The notes: generated from the letters alone by a model not told the origin. A stretch of 64,000 nt of DNA from Apostichopus japonicus (GCF_037975245.1 NC_092561.1:14417001-14481000), one strand, 5' to 3'; counted from the first letter of the stretch, positions 47,907 to 62,010 are shown. Translations and numbers: made by a program.

Positions 47907-48746
47907 CTTTTGTGTAAGAGACAAAGAAACCACGTGAACTGATTATTCCTATACGGATAGTAGTGGATTGTCAAACACAATGACATGATCTACCTCAAGT
48001 TGTCTTAGGAATGTTCACGAAACGCACCGCATGCAGGGTTGATATGAGCATTAATTACAGGGATGCCAAATGATGGCAGATCCCACCGAACGGTCCCTAC
48101 ACAACCCCTTAACTCAGAATGCTCCGTATTTCATAATACTAGACCACAGGTTTGCATTGTTCTGGGGCCCAGGCTAGTCAATGCCACTATCGATAGCGTT
48201 TTGACATATAGTCATTCTTTCTTTCTTTCGTAGCCTTACATTCAGGGACGTAGCCAAGAGGGGGGGGGGGGGTGGGTGGGGAGCAGTACGGGTAACTGCT
48301 TCCCCCATTTCAGTGTCAAAAATATGTTAAAAACTGTCTTTTTTTCCATGGTATTATACATACATACCTATACATATACATACACACACATACATACATA
48401 ACAAACGTTGCAAGAAATCCTGAGTAGAAATATTACCTTTGTTTGACCCCCTATCTGTTACCCGGATGACATCGAGACAGGAAAAAGAAAGATACGCATA
48501 AAAGACTGATTAAGGTATATAGCGGGGGAAAGAGCCATATGATGGCAAAATGGGTTAGGGTAACACATTGTACAACTTTAGTATGACGTATAAAATTAAA
48601 AAACATATGAAGTTAATATATTATTATAAATACGAAATAAGATATCTTTAAGGGATGCTACGTATCATGGTTAACAATAGGCGTTAGTGTTTGTTTTCAT
48701 TACTTTTTTTAAGATTTCCTTTCAAATAATCCCACACCCGCAACAT

Positions 48747-48750
<4 letters not shown>

Positions 48751-48813
<63 letters not shown>

Positions 48814-48846
48814 GTACATACATACATACATACATACATACATACC
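48751..48846. repeat. (TA)n then (CATA)n microsatellite
   Basis: About 62 bp of TA followed by CATA repeats to about 48,845. Confidence 0.96.
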
Positions 48847-49090
48847 TACATCTCCAATAACCATAATTATATGGCGTGATTGGGCGTACAGGGTTGCCAC
48901 ATCAGTAACATAGAGATCAACTTTCTTTTCGGTCATTAAGGGGGTCAGGGGCAGGAGTAGGGTAAGAGACGGTTTTACTTTCATTGCTATATGTACACGT
49001 GCAACTTTGTATACATGTGTCGCCTTCTCACCTATAATGCAAACGAATGGTCGGCTTCTTTTTGAAACGGTGAGAATTTTTTCCACTTAC

Positions 49091-49246
49091 CTGCACCTCT
49101 GTTTCAAGTCCCTTGCCCTCGATAATCTTACAGTAATGTACCACTTTTGGCAGAGTTTCATAGTTTACATCGTTTTCCAATGGAAAAGCCACGACGTAAT
49201 CAATTTTTTTGGTTCCACAACTGCATCTTATACTCTTGGCATTGCA
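49091..49246 (-). CDS. Anoctamin exon c2, N-terminal cytosolic domain
   Basis: 52 codons, phase 0-0. It begins CNAKSIRCSCGTKKIDYVVA and ends EGKGLETEVQ at GTAAGT. KKIDYVV is the usual first strand of the anoctamin dimerisation domain. The acceptor TTTTCAG is followed directly by TGC. A second possible acceptor (GATGCAG) lies 22 bases inside but would change the phase. Confidence 0.85.
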
Positions 49247-50157
49247 CTGAAAAGTATTAAAAACAATCACTTCAATTATACATACACGTAGTAACGCTTA
49301 GCCTGTATACGACTCGAATACTGATATAGTTTATTATAGTTTGGATGAATACATTGCTCAAGTATAACATCTTGTTGATTAGTCTTTAATTAAGTGACTT
49401 CACTTTGTCTTGAGCTGTAAATGATGTAACAGATAGTACATTAATTAACAATTGTTCAGTTTATCAAGTTGGCAATATTTGCATATGAAAATTGGAACAG
49501 ATATGTTTTCCAAGTTGGATTCTGCAGGATGTTACTTTTCTGTTCAATGAAGTATTTATTACTTCTGCTATTTGCAGCAGTACGTTATACATTTAAACTG
49601 AGGAAAGCTTTAGTTTTTCTTGCCCCCATGCCCGCTCCCATCAACCCCCGTGCACAACCCAAATGCATACCATAACATGTTGACTATCTGGCCATAACAC
49701 TCCTCATCAAATCATGACTGAAACAGGAATTGAGATTCGTAATTCCAAATGGCATGCCATTGTTCTGCCTCTATACTAATAATCTATCATAAACGCAAAT
49801 CAAGCTATAGAGTAAAGACAACAAGACTCATCCTTTAATTTATGCACGGTCGGTTTTTTGTTCAAATTCATGTTTAACTGTGGTGTCAATACTTATTACT
49901 GAGAAGTGGTTCATTTATTGAGATTAGATAGTTACTCTTAATACTTGCTGGGTTTCTTTTAATATTCATGTTGAATGCATTTATTAGACAAAACTTTAAG
50001 TGCAGTACTAATATAGTTCTCCGAATATCAATATTGAACCAAATATAGCCAGTTGTGGCTTCATTGCGTCAAGTGTTTTTATTTTCAGTTCAAACTAAAA
50101 GGGAAGAAAAAGAAGAAGAATCAGTTGACCAATCCTCTCATATTTCTCACAACTTAC

Positions 50158-50181
50158 CTTTCTGCTTTCCGGGTCACCCAT
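50158..50181 (-). CDS. Anoctamin exon c1, candidate start codon
   Basis: Reads MGDPESRK and ends in phase 0 at a GTAAGT donor. The ATG is the nearest in-frame one. A possible acceptor (CCACAG) lies 8 bases before it, so a non-coding first exon may exist further upstream. The frame stays open above the ATG, so a longer N-terminus is possible. It joins exon c2 in frame. Confidence 0.6.
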
Positions 50182-50189
50182 GTTAATGT

Positions 50190-51896
50190 CTGTGGACAAA
50201 ACATCAGACTTCAGTTTTAGTTTGTACAACCTCAGTACGGACATAAAATTAAATTTCATGTTTATTTTCTGTCTGCATGGTTTGAGACTTTGCACAAGGT
50301 CTTTCAGTGACTGCCTAGATGCTGTTATATCTAATTGGGATCTCACTTTACACATCCCTGTTCAAACTATAGGCAGCACCTCCGTTAGGGTGATCCAACG
50401 CTTGCGATACTTTAACCGTGAAATCTTCTGTCCTGTCATAAAACAGCTTTTCTTTGTAACGAGAAAAGGAACATGCGCTGTCAAGACCAGGGGTAAGCTA
50501 AACAAGAATTTGCTCTCTCCTCTCAGCATCCCCCTTTCACTCTCTTTAGTTGTGACATCATATTGTAATGTCTAATACAGGCAAATCCACACACTTTGAG
50601 GGAGGGGAGCGGTTGATGTTGATGATGTTCCTGAAAGCCGTATTTTAATGTCGAGTCGGAACAATGACATTTCGCCCATCTCAGTGAATTAAAGGCGTCT
50701 ATTGAAAAATGGGTTCGTTTTAATCAAATGCTCACGAAGAGAGCTTGAAACCGCTGTTCCCACTTCCTCCGAACCTACTTATCAGGGTTACTTTGATACC
50801 AGTATACCAATACCAGTGGTACCGCCTCTTTGCTACACCAATCCCCAGCTCATAGAATGTGCAGGCTACCACATGACATCGAAGCAGGCCCGTATATATA
50901 TAGGCTGGTGTACATGAGACGTCACACATGTAGACTACTTTGCCTCACCTCCGTCACCAACATGTGTGCACAAACTTCACAAGTTATAAGAAAAGATGAT
51001 TGTGGCCCTCTTTATCAATTGCGAGTTATATGCAAGCTCATGATATCCCATGATGTTGTCCTGGCTATTACGAAATTATTTTGGAAATTCAAATGCATGA
51101 TTTACTCATTTTGACGCAGAGTGGTGGATAAGTATTAACCTCAATTTACAGATATGTTAAAATTGTGTGCAGGCACAATGTTTCAGACCTTACACAGTTA
51201 TCTCCATGATTATTGTGGAATGAATATTTCCATTGTATACATAGCTTTTTAGAATTTACAGAAATTCGTTTCCGCATGAGCGTTGTCTAGTCTTGCACAG
51301 CTATTGTCGGAAGTAAATGCATTCCTAAATTATTAAGACCAAAACTAGAGAAAATTTTCAGACAAATGGTAGAAATCTCCAGATAAAACAAATTAAAAAA
51401 AGTTTTAAATTTCGAAATGAGACTTTAGAATTTGAAGATAAATTTTTTTTGATATGGAATTTTTGATGCAAAACATTGCAATTTTGAGAGAAAAACAAAG
51501 TCTTGAGATAAAACTTCACAATTGCGAGATAATTTTGGAATAAAAAAATTGACACTTTTGATTTTGGAGACAAAACTACGAACTTTTGAGATGAAAATGG
51601 TTTGTGGTACATCTTCACAGTTTCGAGATTAAAAATCAAAATGAAAACGAAATTCTGAGGGAAAGGTAAAGATTTTCAGATGAAAAAGTTGCACTTTAAA
51701 ACTATAGTCGTGTTTCCAATATCCATGCTGGGCCACCGTATCATATAATACAAAGTTATAAATTCTTCTGGGAAATGGCCTTAAACACAGGGGCATAGCT
51801 ATAGACGTCTGTTTTCAGGGGACCTGATGCATTTCTATGGGGGCAGGCATTAACCTATTTTTTATGATATGTATAGGGTTTTTATACCTATCTCAG
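50190..51896. other. Upstream flank of the anoctamin coding region
   Basis: Should hold a 5' UTR exon and promoter if 50181 is the start, but I see no convincing TATA box or GC-rich promoter. A 131-codon plus-strand frame at 50180-50575 overlaps exon c1 and has no known domain. Confidence 0.4.
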
Positions 51897-52628
<732 letters not shown>

Positions 52629-52695
52629 TCAATAAAGAGTAATTCCATCCCATCCGACAAACAAGGCGATCATAAATCTACCCGAGAGCCTAGAT

Positions 52696-53073
52696 CAGGG
52701 TTGTCCAACCTACGGCCCGCGGGCCACAGTCCGGCCCGCCGCAGGGTTGCGTCCGGCCCGCCAGAGATGCTCTACGGTGCGAAATTTAGTGAGCAGATTT
52801 ATTGATAACAATTTGAAGCTATATAATCAATCATTCGAACCTTCTGGGTCAAAAAACTGCGTACAGGTCTCAGCGTAAGGGGCGGGGGCGGCTGGACTTT
52901 ATTCATCTGTTTTATCAGGAAAGAAAATAAATCAGTGCGCACCGCGCGCAGTGCTCACATTTTGTTGCCTTGGGCTTCGCGCAAAAAAATGAAAAATCGT
53001 AGGGTTCATGCGGCCCCTCCTTCATCATAATCATTCCATGTGGCCCTCCTCTGCAAATGGTTGGACAACCCTG
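52696..53073. mobile_element. hAT-type MITE, 378 bp
   Basis: Inverted termini CAGGGTTGTCCAACC and GGTTGGACAACCCTG, with exact 8-bp duplications GCCTAGAT at 52688-52695 and 53074-53081. GCCCGCGGGCC-rich subterminal text. Termini of this type are common in animal hAT MITEs. No ORF. Confidence 0.9.
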
Positions 53074-53081
53074 GCCTAGAT

Positions 53082-55711
53082 GTATCATGTTCCTGAAAAC
53101 TATCTGCCTATATGAACGTCATGCTTTTCTCCTAAAACCGAGCATTCCCGACAATCGTCTCTCTGAGTGGACGGGAAATTATTTTGGGTTCCTATACCCC
53201 CCCCCCCCCTCCTTCAGCCACACAACCACAGGCACCCCATATTGTAACTTGAGCCTATACACTCAATGAGTGTTAACAAGGGCTTTCAACCGGGCCCGAG
53301 AAAACTTGTGCGTTAGATCCATGTTACTAAAATGTGCTTAGGCGCTATGGCCCTCAGTTAGACTCCACGTCAATTACAATGCCCCCTCCCCCCTTACTAC
53401 CCTTCCTCCACAAATCGACGACATATATCTGAACAGAGATTGCCCAAATGCACATTTTAATGTTTACTTACATAAATCTACAAAGCTTAAATCCAGAGCT
53501 AGAACTAGCAGAAGACATACTTACTGACATCACTGTAATCAGGATTATATGCCGCATTATACATGCTCATTGTGAGGTGGTCAAATATTCGAGCTGACAT
53601 GAACCGCTACTAAAGTCAGAAGACCACTGCAGAAACATCATGGAGCGACAAATATATATCTATATATATGTATATCATGGAGATATACATCATGGAGCGA
53701 CAAACATAGATACGTATGGCATAAGAGATTACAAACTTGTACAAAGATAAAGTATCTATATAAAAACAAATCTAAATATAGGATTGCACAAAGTACATCG
53801 ACAATGTCGCTTGCATCGTCCCCCATATGCATATGTGGTAGGAAATCAGGCAATGATCAACTACAAACAAATTTCAACAAGCATTTACTGTTAGTCTAAA
53901 CGTACAGCTATATTCACACTATCATTGTAGAAATAGTCAATGTCACGGAGTCATTTAGAGGATCAACGACCACAGGGAAGAACCATGAAAAGCTACCAGC
54001 ATGCCAAAATATGGGACCAATAGCGATGACCTTTAAAGGTCAAGAATGATGGAAAGCCCCAAAATGAGTATTAAAGCAAAATTTGCGTTTGGTCGCCGAT
54101 TTCCACCTTTTTGACATGTCCATCGATTTTTTGTTTACATATATCTATCTCAAAACAGCAATCTAAGATATTTAGCCAAGTTTTTCCCTACCAACATCGT
54201 TCATTGGGTGAGCAAGTAAGGACTTCTACAGATAATGAGAAAAGTGTCTTCCGACAATTTCCTACAGCACCCCCAACCCCACTTGTTTGAATTTAGCCAA
54301 TCAGTGAGTAGCTAACATGTTGCCCCCAAGATTGCCGGAAATGACACTTCCCAGGCCATGTAAGTTGCATCTATACATTCTCAATTTTTAGGTATCATGG
54401 TTTAGAAATTAACAGTTGAAAAAAATGTAAATTAGAAAATTTTTAATCGGTAAAATCACTTTGTAGGGGAAATATAGAATTTTACGTAACTATATAAACT
54501 CTGCTGTATTCATTGTTTTACACAGGTAATTGAAGATATAGAAGCAGGTTAGGGCATTCTGATGGTAGCCGTAACCTACAAATGCTGAGGGGAAGCCATA
54601 TGGGGAATGTAGGTGTAAATTAATTGTTAGGTTTGTGTTATCATTATTTGTTTTACATGCAATAAAGGACCTATTGGGGATGGGTGGCAAATGAGCTGAG
54701 TGGGTGGGCCGTTTAGGAACTATACTTCAATATTCTTAATTAAAACATCGTAGCACTGATCTTGTATGTGGGCTATACTGAAACTTATAGACTAATATTA
54801 AACATATAGACGTAATAAGTATATGTATGAACAGTAGTTTCGCATTAGCCTGCTACACTGTTCAAATAGGTTAAATCTTAGGAGCTCGGTTATTCTAACC
54901 AAACTTGTGAAAATCAAAACAACGCACGGTCATCGCATCCGTGATCGTACATATACATGATGAGCGGTTAAAGCAAAGTTTGTGTTCCTTTTGAACGCCA
55001 TTCCTACAATACGTGCCTAGAATCTTGAGGTAACACACTACTGACTATAAAATCAGAAGAAACGATATGAACGTTTCGCTGAAATATAGCGTATATATAC
55101 CATCCAGGCGTTCACATTATCGTAGGCCTATACTATCATTTAGGAAGTAGAAATCTAACGGGGACAGTTCCCCCTGCCGCCCCCCCCCCCCCGCCCGCAA
55201 GCTACGGCTCTGTACTTGGCATCAGTTAGCTTAATCACAAATAAAATATTTTGTGAACATACGTACATAACTACTAAACTAGAACTTGAGGTATAATGAG
55301 TAACATGGTTATAACAACAACATGACTAGCAGCTTAGCACCCAGGCACACAGTCTCAGCCCTGTTAAATGTAGACAACAGAGGCATGCCAATGTATGCAT
55401 GGGTATATGATTGGAACAGTACCGTAGTACATGCCTTGTAAAGCTAAGGAAGTTTTATGAGTACGTTCAGCTTTACTACTGATTGTCATCATGTTACTTT
55501 ATCTCTATGTATGTTCTGCCGCATTGCTCGTAATGCACATCTGAATCGCTAAAAGTCAAGTCCTGTAGATTTCAATGACTCTATGTATGTATGTATTCAG
55601 GAACTCGCGAAGAAGCATTATTGGCTTATCAAAGTCGCAAGCTGACCGAAGTCAGTCTCTTACATTCATATTTAACGTCCATGATTATGAATTGTCAACA
55701 ACTCTGTAACT
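53082..55711. other. No recognisable feature
   Basis: AT-rich sequence with a poly-C run at about 53197 and another at about 55180, the latter perhaps a MITE end. No gene seen. Confidence 0.55.
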
Positions 55712-55719
55712 GGACGACA

Positions 55720-56795
55720 CAGGCGCGGCGGAACGGAAAAATTATTGGGGGGGCTAATGTGTGGAGACTATCTAAGCGGAGCGCCACCATCGGTTGGCGC
55801 GGAGCGTACAAGAAAATTTTGGGTTTTTTTCAAACCCCCAGATGGCCGGAAACGGCACTTTCTGAGTGTTTTATGCTGAGAATACCTAGCCCTAAAATAT
55901 GGGTCTTAAGCCTGCAATTTCTCAGATTGCACGTAAAAGTCTGTAAAAACATTGTAATTTGTATATTCGATGGTTTTGTAAGAGAGTAGCTATTACTCGT
56001 AGTGTACTCGCAAAGATGTTTTTGAGTGTAGTAAGGGCAGTGGCGGAGCTAGAGTATTGGTCAGGGAGGGCAAGAATGTTCTGTAGGGGCGCTTTCGACA
56101 CTATCTAAGCGGAGCGCCACCACAGGTTGGCGCGGAGCGTACAGAAAATTTTTGAGTAAAGATACTCCCTAGATTGCAGGAAATGACCCTTTCCGGGGCC
56201 TTGCTAATTTGCAGATAAACGGAGAATAAATAGGTGTCGTCGCCATTTTGTCGGAAAATTACACCCACAGAATATGACAAATGTCAATAGGTATATGAGA
56301 GCACAATAAAATAGTCAAAAATCGCGAATAAGTAAAAAGTAGTGAAAAGCTGAAAAGGGCGCCAGCAGTCCATTTGAGTCCGTCAGGGGGGGGGGGGGGC
56401 ATCCGCCCCCTGACTGTATATATGGACGCTCCGCCACTAAGTAAGGAGATGTTGGAGAACTGGCTGAAATGAGGCAAGTCATTGGCCTAAGACGAAGTTG
56501 TGTTACGCTTACCGGTACTCACACTCACTGCTTCCACTTTTCACGGGGTGTGAAGACGCGGTTGGGGTGACAATGTGGTCTATAGCCAGGGGAAGGGCCG
56601 AGGGTCCCCCAGCAATTACTAAAATTATTACACCTATAGAGTATACGTGTGCATCGGACAGATCGACAAGTATGCATTGAAAAATGGGCAGATGCACGTT
56701 TCGGAGCCTTGGTAAATATTGGGGGGGCTTATCATGCATTTGCCCCCTCAACTTTTTTATTGGGGGGGCAAGCCCCCCCGGTTCCGCCGCCACTG
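55720..56795. mobile_element. hAT-type MITE interrupted by a second element
   Basis: Begins CAGGCGCGGCGGAAC and ends GTTCCGCCGCCACTG. Exact 8-bp duplications GGACGACA lie at 55712-55719 and 56796-56803. About 674 bp belongs to the outer element; the rest is the nested element at 56038-56439. Carries the shared GCGGAGCGCCACCA module. Confidence 0.87.
56038..56439. mobile_element. hAT-type MITE nested in a relative
   Basis: Begins CAGTGGCGGAGCTAG and ends CGCTCCGCCACTA. Flanking 8-mers AGTAAGGG and AGTAAGGA differ by one base. Contains a poly-G run and the same internal module as its host, so family members insert into each other. Confidence 0.85.
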
Positions 56796-56814
56796 GGACG
56801 ACATACATTACTCT

Positions 56815-56881
56815 TGGAGTGACTCGAACCGAGACCTTATGATTGGAAGGTACCTGCGTTAACCACTGAGCTAACACTCCC
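56815..56881 (-). tRNA. tRNA-like sequence, probably a pseudogene or SINE head
   Basis: The minus strand shows an A box (TAGCTCAGTGG), a B box (GGTTCGAGTC) and complementary ends (GGAGTG with CACTCC). A stem ACCTT/AAGGT encloses an 8-base loop containing AAT. It is only 67 nt, the loop lacks the invariant T before the anticodon position, and the first acceptor pair is mismatched. A working tRNA-Ile is unlikely. Confidence 0.5.
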
Positions 56882-58901
56882 TAAACTCTAAACAAGAAGA
56901 TTAACGGCGCTATACGTTACCGTTGATATCTGTGGCAGTTCTCGTGTCAATGTTTGCCCATGTCGAGCTTATGGAACGTCCGCATCGGCTTTTTGCGAAA
57001 TGGAGAATGGCTACGCGTATGGTTGCCATAATGTTTTACTGTACTTTTAAACTGCTGCTTACTCACATACCATGTAACAATAGGCAGCTAGCGTCGAAAA
57101 AAGAAACGCATTTGCTTAGGAATGCCAGTTAAATTCCTGAGATGGAATTGTTTGGATACTAAAAGGAATGAAAACTTGGTCACAACCATTCTTCCGCCAC
57201 CCCTGCAATTGCACTAGGTATGGGCGTCCGAAAGGGGTGGGGGCCTTTCCCCCTGGAAATCATAGCAGTAAAAGAAAAAGAAATATCTTAAAAAAGTACA
57301 GCTTCCGGCGGGGGCCCCACTGGGGATTTCAAATACGTTCCAGTGAAATTGAATTCCTCTCTGAAATGTATTTTTGTGTTTCAAAATCACTATCAGAAAA
57401 CAATAACTATTTGAAAAGTGAACATGTCTCAGCTGGAGTTCCCGGGCTACCAGGGCTTAGAACAGTGGCGTTCGCAAAGGCGCGAGCGGGGCTCTGCCAA
57501 GGGACCACTCCCCCCATCTCCTATCGTCATTAGGGGTAAATGGTTCAGTCGGGGTATTTCGGCATTCAACAGGGGAAATTTTTTCTAACTCTACACAAAG
57601 TAACACAACCTTTTCTTTAGAGGTACTTAATTTATAGCCCAAATATGCCTCAAAACGAACCATTCCCCCCCCCCCTCCCACCCCACCCCATGTCAGAGAA
57701 GTTCAGGAGTTAGACTTAACAGAAGATTTTATAATAGTTTCAAACACCCCTTCCTGCTCCTCCTCTCAGATAAACTAAATTTTCAAGCTTAACCTTATGA
57801 TATAGTGTTTCGGGCGCTCTACCCGAATAGGGCACATATCCCTTCCCTCCTTGAATCGTTAAACCACAAAAAAAGTGAACCAACTGATGGAAATTTGATT
57901 TTTCACTATTAAGTTTTTCTGTGTTATCCCGGAGTGCACTTGCTGGGGGATGTATAACTCAGTTTTGAAATGTTTCCAGTATTCTACCTCCCGTAACAAT
58001 CGACTACTGGAAACTGTCCAAAGTTCTTCAAACGCGTTTAATATAGGTAAGGGGGAGGGGTTCACCGTAAAAGCTGTATGATAGTATACGGTTACCCCTG
58101 CATGGACACTCTCTTCCCCTCTCTCTCTGTATTGTATGGCACACGTAATCTTCCTCTTCCTTTTTGGGAGGGTTGGGGTGGGTTTGAACGAACTTAAACA
58201 AAACGGATCAGCAGAGAAACAGAATCGTTCATTATGCTGTTTAAAAACTGCAACCTGTTACCAATATAATTTTCAACGAAAGAGGTTCTCTTGAAATATC
58301 ACAGTATAGGCCTACACCAGTTTGTCATGCCACTGAACAACAGATGTGTCATCATACTGGTTGGAATATGTACTGGCTGCCATTTTACTGTGCATCCATA
58401 TAACAGCATTATGATTTGTGTATTCTATATATGTATATGTGGCTGTTAATTTAGGTAAATGATTTTTGGAGGTATTACACATGAACTATTTGAGACTATC
58501 GTTCCCTGACACTCTTGTGTTAGTATGTGTTAGTATGTGTTAGTATGAATTAAATAGCAAATTCTACCCGTTTGCACGTTTATCACATATGAGATCTATT
58601 GTAGGCTTGTATAAGTAAGTCTTAATTCCCCTGTTGACCCTTCAACCAGCGTCGAACGGTCACATGCATGCCCTGTACAGAGTATATAGGGGTTATATAA
58701 AAGGGATTACTTTATCCTGTAGGATGTTTTTACCAAAAGGGAGGATATTCAATGCTCTATGTTATCTCACACTAAATTAAAGTATCCCCTCGAAAACAAA
58801 GTACTCAGGGGGATTTTTTTTTGGGGTGGGGGGGGTGGTTTACACTGCCACGCTGGTTTTACGATAAGTCGATGATAGAGCTTTGCATAAACGGGTTTGT
58901 G

Positions 58902-59241
58902 CAGTGGCATAGGAAGGTACTTTTGAGTGGGGGGGGGCTGAAGACTGATGGCCGGCCTGGGGGATTTTTTGGCATATTCAGGTGGCCTCAGATGCAATTT
59001 GGTGCAATGTAGCACACTTCAACACCCACTCCATTTTGTAAATAATTTTGCATTTTCACCTGGCGTTTTGGTGCAATTTGGTGCTCCAAATGAGATTTTT
59101 TTCTCATTTGTAATTGAAAAAGGGGTTTTCTGACTGGCGAAGCGGGGGCGGAATGATACTTCCGAATGATACTTCCGCCCCTCCATATTTTTCACTGGGG
59201 GGGGGGGCTGGCGCCCCCATCCCCCGGTTCCTACGCCCTTG
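58902..59241. mobile_element. hAT-type MITE, 340 bp, sister of the 1.2-kb copy
   Basis: Begins CAGTGGCATAGGAAG and ends CCTACGCCCTTG, in the opposite orientation to 1172-1521, with which it shares much of its interior. Exact 8-bp duplications GGTTTGTG at 58894-58901 and 59242-59249. Confidence 0.9.
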
Positions 59242-59249
59242 GGTTTGTG

Positions 59250-61596
59250 TGAGTGTGTGTGTGTGCATGGGTGCAAATGTCATGTGGATATGAGAACTAT
59301 TTCAACATGAATTTAAATTCCCAAGTTCACGTTTCTCGTGCAATTGAATGCCCATCCTATCTGATATATAGCGAGGTTCGGTATCGTAACTTAGAGAAAA
59401 TAGCTTCGAATGAAACCTTCTATTTCTGCAGAAGGTTGATCTTACTTTACCAAAGGAGCACAGAGCATGGCCCGAATTAATAATCGAGAGAGGCAAGGCA
59501 ACTCTGTAAGGACAAGTTAGAAATTGCCCTGGGATTCTATAAAATAGCTCGACATCATGATTATTTTCAAAAATTTCAATGCACACCTATAAGCGAGAGA
59601 AAACACGTACATATGCCTACATGACAGACGAACGATCCGCTAGATCGCTTCCGGTAGCTGTTTAATAGTTGTTTTCAGGCAAAATATTGCTGAAACTGAA
59701 ACATACTGAGCCCCTTCCAAGATAAATATTGATCTACCTATACGCAACCTACAGTGATGTGTTATAGAGACCACATTTCACAGAGGCAGGCACATCAGCT
59801 TTTATGCCTCTTGCAATGGATAGCTAAGCATTAGCTCAGCTGAAAGCTTTCAGCTGAGCTATATAGCGAGTATCTATCAGATACCCGTTATCGACTTATG
59901 ATTATTAAGCTGGTAACAATGCTCATGTTTTGTAAACAAAACAGATTATCGCTTTACTGCGAAGATAAAATAGTAAACGATCCACAGAAAAGGGTTAAAC
60001 AACAATCGGTTTCCGTTATCAATTTAATATGTGTTAATCACAAAGTTGTTTGGCATGATGCTCTGTTCATATTCCTTTATAATTAAATTGTTTTGCCTAT
60101 ACTATTGTTCAAGCGTATAAGTTTCTACCAGCTGTTGTATTCCTAGATAGTGGTTTCAATGTTCCATAGTTGTTTAACTGTTTAATAAATATAGAATCTG
60201 CGGTTACGAAAAGTTGTTCAACCTTCTTCTACTTTGATTGTGTTTTGTTCGAGGGAATTTGTTTTATGACAGTATAGTGCAGGTTATAATGAAACATGTC
60301 AAAATACAGGGTAACCTTCGTGGTTTCATAATTGCAATGGGGAAGGATTTCTTTGCCATGATCTTTTGTAGTGATTTGTTCTCATTTATTGTTTGTTTAT
60401 TGTACACAGTAAATGAGAACATTTGATACAAGATTTATTGTAGTAATTTCGGTTTAACTAACCTTGGCACGACGTCGAGTCCCACAACATTAGTCACATT
60501 GGCAGATATTGCACAACGTTGGTAGTTATCAAACGTCCGTTTTGTTTGATCAAACTGGAAATTTTCAGATGACTGATGTTTTCCAAGAATAGCGCCAAGT
60601 GTACCAATTGGAGATGTTCACCATTTTGCAAGGTTTGATAATTTCGTGAAAATCGTATTTTTAGAATTGTTGATTTTTTTTCTGTTTCACACGAATAGAA
60701 TTGTCCTCGACAAAACGTTAACCTTGATATTTTCACAGATTTAAGCATGTGTATTTCAAGGTTCAAGTCGTTAGGTCGATGCAAGTTACGTAACATTCCG
60801 TCCGTATACAGTGATAACTTACAGTGATAGCGGCATACTCCATCTACAGTCAATATCACTCCGCCCAATTTGTCTCTTTCAGTTAAGGAGTGTCAAAAAA
60901 GCAACATGATTTCGTTTACTGCTTGCGGGCATGTCAAACACACGAATGGAAGATCACGTGATGATAACATTTACCCAACTTCACATAGCTATAGGCCTTC
61001 ATAGAGAAGTATAGGAAATGTGCAGTTGCGTAGCAAGAGGGGTGGGGCGGTGCGAGGAGGGGGGGGAGTGTCCTCACATATCTTTTCAGGGACGAAACGG
61101 GGACGAAAAACAATTCGCAAAAGAAATACAAATAATAGCCACGATAGAAAGTAACCTGATACTGGATAGGGTATAGGCCCCTACTTATTTCTTTTAGTAA
61201 TGTGTGTAAGCACGTGATCTGCTTCTCAGCAAGTTTTCTTCGTCAGCCAGGATACTAAACTACTAAACGTAGAACGAGAATCCTCTAACCGCGTAACTTT
61301 GATCCATTGCTTGACAGATTTGAGTCCAGGTCCAGCTAACAAGGTATCACGTTTCATTAATGTCTGCATTTTGTAGCAACACGAACAAAACGTCACTTGC
61401 AAGCAACAGAAAGTTAACTTTTTTTCAGGTGGCCGCACGCGGTTTGGGGCCAATCTTCAATGGCTTTAACGGAGCTGATGCGGTGGTATCTGTGGTGGTA
61501 AATTGGCAAACGTCTTTTCCCCGACAAAAAAAATCAGATCACTTATTTCAAACGAGATACAGATTACTGTATATTGTTGCGCGTCGGCCAAACGAG
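59250..61596. other. No recognisable gene
   Basis: Apart from the 30-bp palindrome, it contains a 124-codon minus-strand frame at 60494-60868 without any domain I recognise. It might be an exon of an upstream gene, but I have no evidence. Confidence 0.45.
59832..59861. repeat. Perfect 30-bp palindrome
   Basis: Half-site TAGCTCAGCTGAAAG followed directly by its complement CTTTCAGCTGAGCTA, with weaker symmetry outside. Might be an unusual regulatory site or the core of a decayed foldback; nothing around it decides. Confidence 0.85.
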
Positions 61597-61604
61597 GACG
61601 CCTT

Positions 61605-62010
61605 CAGGGGCGTAGCGAAGGGGTTTTTGTTGGGGGGGTGTGGAGAATTTGATTTGCCGACGGATCTGGAAGTGGTGACTGAAATGGGGGAGGGGTCTAA
61701 GGGGAGGGGGTGTCCCCCTCCCTGGGTGTCCCCCTCCCCTTTTGAAAATTTTTTGTTTTGAAACGTCCTTAGATGCAATCTGCTGTAAATTTTAAGTCAA
61801 ATTTGATTTGCCGACGGATCTGGAAGTGGTGATTGAAATGGGGGAGAGGTCTAAGGGGAGGGGTGTCCCCCTCCCCTTTGGAAAATTCTTAGTTTGAAAC
61901 TCCTTAGATGCAATCTGGTGCATATTTTAAGTCAAATTTGATTTGCCGACGGATCTGGAAGTGGTGACTGACCCCCCTCACCCCCCTCACCCCCGCTCGC
62001 TACGCCCCTG
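61605..62010. mobile_element. hAT-type MITE with internal tandem repeats, 406 bp
   Basis: Begins CAGGGGCGTAGCGA and ends TCGCTACGCCCCTG. Exact 8-bp duplications GACGCCTT at 61597-61604 and 62011-62018. A roughly 150-bp block containing TTTGCCGACGGATCTGGAAG occurs 2.5-3 times inside. Confidence 0.9.

Noticed and set aside
47433-47933. A single 166-codon minus-strand gene
   Set aside because: Only 47772-47906 matches anoctamin; the rest crosses a splice donor and runs into a repeat fragment.
50180-50575. 131-codon plus-strand frame as a separate gene
   Set aside because: It overlaps exon c1 on the opposite strand and has no recognisable domain.
56815-56881. Functional tRNA-Ile gene
   Set aside because: Too short, an 8-base anticodon loop without the invariant T, and a weak first acceptor pair.
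57168-57533. 121-codon plus-strand frame as a gene
   Set aside because: Sits in GC-patched repeat-like DNA, with low-complexity Pro/Gly text and no domain.
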